Of a stretch of 64,000 nucleotides of DNA, positions 61,825 to 64,000 are shown piece by piece. The stretch covers positions 1 through 64,000 of the forward strand of contig JAFYCS010000019.1 in NCBI GenBank assembly GCA_017539565.1. Direction: 5' to 3'. The stretch is from Lachnospiraceae bacterium (lineage in GTDB: Bacteria; Bacillota; Clostridia; Lachnospirales; Lachnospiraceae). Within the stretch, counting starts at the first letter, position 1. Each line of letters opens with the position of its first letter. Both the position numbers and the translations under genes were made by a program. The notes below the pieces were generated by a model. That model had not been told where the DNA came from and searched no databases. It worked only from the letters and a program-made list of their open reading frames with translations.

Positions 61825-63447
61825 TTATTCCGGGACAACTCCTTCTGCAATACTTTTTATATTGGCGGGAAGCGTTTCCGGTAATTCTCCTTTAACTCCT
61901 ATAAGGACACCGTCACCGACAATCAGCAGATCCCCGGCTTCGGCATTCTCCATCCAGCTATTATACCACGGAGTGAAATTAAATGCATTCTTTCCGACAT
62001 ATTTTACACTGGACGGGATATATACACTGTTTAACATATCGCAATGATAGAAAGCCCCTTCCCCGACAGAGGTAATACCCTCAGGCAGGTTGACAGATGT
62101 AAGATGCGTACGCGCAAAAGCAAAATCCCCTATCTCCTTAAGGCCGGGCTCGAAATAAAATTCCGTAAGGGTCTGGTCAAGATAATGCGCATGATCTGCG
62201 ATGGTATTGCTGCTCTGTACAGGTATGGTATTGGGATCAACAACAGTATAATCCGATGAATCAACCTGCACATAAGCCCTGTCGGAGACAACAGGAGAAT
62301 TTCCCAGTACCACGCCGTCTACAGTCACGCGGAGGCTGTTATGCTCTTCGGCTGCATCGGAGCTTCCGGGAGTATTTACTGCGCTGTCCTGTGCAACAGC
62401 GCTCCCCTGTCCTTCTGTGCTGCCCTGTACTGCCGCATCATTGTTTCCTTCAGTACGGGTCAACGCCGCTTCCGCTCCCCCGTTTTCGGAAACAAGTACC
62501 GTGCCGTCGTTAGCTACGATATAGACACTGTCCTCATCCGCTCCGGTCACATATCTCACATTGATCATGGGATAATTGGATACGGGGCGGAAATTCTCAT
62601 CAGCATAGCGGTACGCATATGAATAAGTATCGCATACAAAGCAGAGATTATCGGGACAGCCCTCAAAAGCCGTTTCGTGGATCTTTCCCACGGATTCGGG
62701 GATTATGACCTGCAAAAGATTTGTACAGCCTGAAAACGCCCTTATGCCTATCTCCGAAGTGGGGATCTGCATGGTAACATTGATAAGCCCGGTGCAGTTT
62801 GAAAATGCATGATCCGGGATCTTCTTCATTCCGTTTACAGTGATGTTTTTAAGATTATCACAGCCCCAGAATGCATAACGTGCCAGATCGGTAACGTTTT
62901 CCGGTATGCCGTAACTCTGTGTCAGCGAACCGGCCGCAAACTGATAGATCTTGCTTTTTGATTTGTTGAATACCGCACTGCCTTCGCTGGTAAGATAAGG
63001 ATTCTCGGAAGATACCGAAATATACTGAAGGCTGTCGCAGTCCGAAAATGCACCGTTTCCGAAGTTCTTAAGTCCGGCACCTATTTTGACACTGCCAAGT
63101 GAACTGCAGCCCCAGAATGCGGAATCTCCGACGCTTGCAATATTATCGGGGATGACTACACTCTTAAGAGCTTTGCAGTCTTTAAAAGCGGACTCATCGA
63201 TCTTTGTGACGCTTCCGGAAAAGTTCACCTCTTCGATATAAGGGTTACCCATAAAAGCTTCCCTTCCCACCGTCTGCACGGTGGAAGGGACTGTAACTTT
63301 TTTATCTGTGCCGTTATAGCTGTGCAGCACTCCGCCGGTCACGTTAAAGTCGCCGTCAGTAGATGCTTTCGCATAATATATCCCGCCGATCAGAAGGACC
63401 AGTGCGGCTGCCAGCACGGGTATTAAGGGTAATAATTTTTTATTCAT
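61825..63447 (-). CDS. BspA-type leucine-rich-repeat surface protein
   Basis: 540 residues. A signal or N-terminal anchor ('LLPLIPVLAAALVLLIGGIYY', here the core 'VLAAALVLLIGG') is followed by Treponema/BspA-type LRRs of ~23 residues (~45-275, for example 'KIDESAFKDCKALKSVVIP'). A Ser/Gly/Glu linker (~310-370) separates them from a second LRR block (~415-520). No sortase motif is present; the hydrophobic N-terminus may stay in the membrane. Such proteins often bind host or microbial surfaces, but the ligand is unknown. It is 3 nt downstream of the anchored protein at 63451, so they are cotranscribed. Confidence 0.88.
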   Translation of the reverse strand: MNKKLLPLIPVLAAALVLLIGGIYYAKASTDGDFNVTGGVLHSYNGTDKKVTVPSTVQTVGREAFMGNPYIEEVNFSGSVTKIDESAFKDCKALKSVVIPDNIASVGDSAFWGCSSLGSVKIGAGLKNFGNGAFSDCDSLQYISVSSENPYLTSEGSAVFNKSKSKIYQFAAGSLTQSYGIPENVTDLARYAFWGCDNLKNITVNGMKKIPDHAFSNCTGLINVTMQIPTSEIGIRAFSGCTNLLQVIIPESVGKIHETAFEGCPDNLCFVCDTYSYAYRYADENFRPVSNYPMINVRYVTGADEDSVYIVANDGTVLVSENGGAEAALTRTEGNNDAAVQGSTEGQGSAVAQDSAVNTPGSSDAAEEHNSLRVTVDGVVLGNSPVVSDRAYVQVDSSDYTVVDPNTIPVQSSNTIADHAHYLDQTLTEFYFEPGLKEIGDFAFARTHLTSVNLPEGITSVGEGAFYHCDMLNSVYIPSSVKYVGKNAFNFTPWYNSWMENAEAGDLLIVGDGVLIGVKGELPETLPANIKSIAEGVVPE

Positions 63448-63450
63448 AGC

Positions 63451-64000
63451 TTACCTGCCGGATGATCTTTTCTTTCTCTTCTTATCCTCTGCTACGATAG
63501 GACTCTTTTCTTTCCACAGGAACAGTACTGCCGACATGGAGAGCATACCGCCCGATAAGAACCACTTGGGAGCTATGCCGTCGCCTGTCTTGGGGGTATT
63601 ATCTGTAATACCTCTTACAACATTCTTTGTATCCACATAAATTGTATAAGGCGAGAAGTGTGTAGCCGTAAATCTCATACAGGGTACACCATCTATAGTG
63701 GTATAGCTTACTGCGAGTTCCTGAAGCTGGCCGTTTATGACTGCACCGGCCTTGTTATTGCCTGCGTATGAAAGTAATGCTTCAGGTATGGGCAGGGTTA
63801 TGGTCACAGCCAGGTTATTGGCATTTGCTACCAGATATGTTCCGGTGGAATCGTAAAGTGATATATCAAACGCAGCATAACGCAGGTCGGTGAAGCGCTC
63901 TCCGTACGCATTTCTGAGAGCAGCTTCAACTGCGGCTGTTGCCGCCGCAGAATCCGTAACCTTTACGATAAAGTTATCTGTAGAACCTGATACCGAAGCG
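63451..64000 (-). CDS. C-terminal part of a sortase-anchored surface protein (5' end beyond window)
   Basis: The frame is open from the right window edge to the stop at 63451, giving ~182 residues; the GTG at 63807 is internal. The C-terminus has a complete sorting signal: 'NTPKTGD' (LPxTG variant with Thr first), a hydrophobic stretch ('FLSGGMLSMSAVLFLW') and a basic tail ('KKRKKRSSGR'). Just before it lies a beta-rich region ending 'TATHFSPYTIYV', common in clostridial surface proteins. Covalent attachment to peptidoglycan by a sortase is expected; no sortase gene lies in the window. Confidence 0.85.
   Translation of the reverse strand, partial: ASVSGSTDNFIVKVTDSAAATAAVEAALRNAYGERFTDLRYAAFDISLYDSTGTYLVANANNLAVTITLPIPEALLSYAGNNKAGAVINGQLQELAVSYTTIDGVPCMRFTATHFSPYTIYVDTKNVVRGITDNTPKTGDGIAPKWFLSGGMLSMSAVLFLWKEKSPIVAEDKKRKKRSSGR

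Overview
This window looks like the chromosome of a low-to-mid G+C Gram-positive anaerobe of the Clostridia, most likely the family Lachnospiraceae. Supporting signs are a ribosomal protein L27 with a cleavable N-terminal extension beside its processing protease Prp, Gram-positive LexA boxes between a yneA-like gene and lexA, formate-tetrahydrofolate ligase, a sortase-type TPKTGD anchor, BspA-type leucine-rich repeats and very large Ig-like surface proteins. Nearly everything lies on the minus strand. Only the 5'-truncated surface gene at the left edge, lexA and an rsmF-like gene are on the plus strand. No tRNA, rRNA, CRISPR array, insertion sequence or prophage was seen.

Region 1-11160 is accessory. 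Two large secreted Ig-like proteins are convergent and share diverged repeats in inverted orientation. Between them lies a complete tyrosine recombinase gene. Its leader carries three DnaA-box-like 9-mers at 10-bp steps, and next to it is a dense set of inverted and direct repeats (2658-2867). This is the most unusual part of the window. Region 11164-12420 is an SOS module: a yneA-like LysM protein and lexA diverge from about 200 bp holding up to five LexA-box-like sequences.

Region 12442-16170 is a ribosome-biogenesis operon read leftwards from a strong promoter and an L21 leader: rplU, prp, rpmA, (terminator), obg, yhbY, yqeK, rsfS. The usual nadD is missing. Region 16182-18820 is a three-gene operon (P-loop protein, HlyD-like protein, YggS). 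Region 18849-26721 is the cell-elongation cluster mreB-mreC-mreD-PBP2-rodA-mgsA-D,D-carboxypeptidase. Region 26832-41705 holds a PLP enzyme, two small unknowns, the tRNA-modification and mismatch-repair run miaB-mutS-mutL-miaA, proline synthesis (proB, proA) with a folate-salvage enzyme, and two flavoproteins. Region 41702-48077 carries a MATE/MurJ-like flippase, ybeY, phoH, pyrimidine-nucleoside phosphorylase, rsmF and rlmH.

Region 48074-56044 contains two membrane proteins of unknown role, fhs, an FtsK/SpoIIIE translocase and a disordered protein. Region 56080-61805 holds a polyprenyl-phosphate-type glycosyltransferase, yebC, a CBS/CorC protein, alanine racemase, a coiled-coil protein and isocitrate dehydrogenase. 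The right edge (61825-64000) returns to surface proteins: a BspA-like LRR protein and the C-terminus of a sortase-anchored protein.

All assignments come from reading motifs and gene order. No database search was run. Start codons differing from the longest open frame were chosen from Shine-Dalgarno sites.
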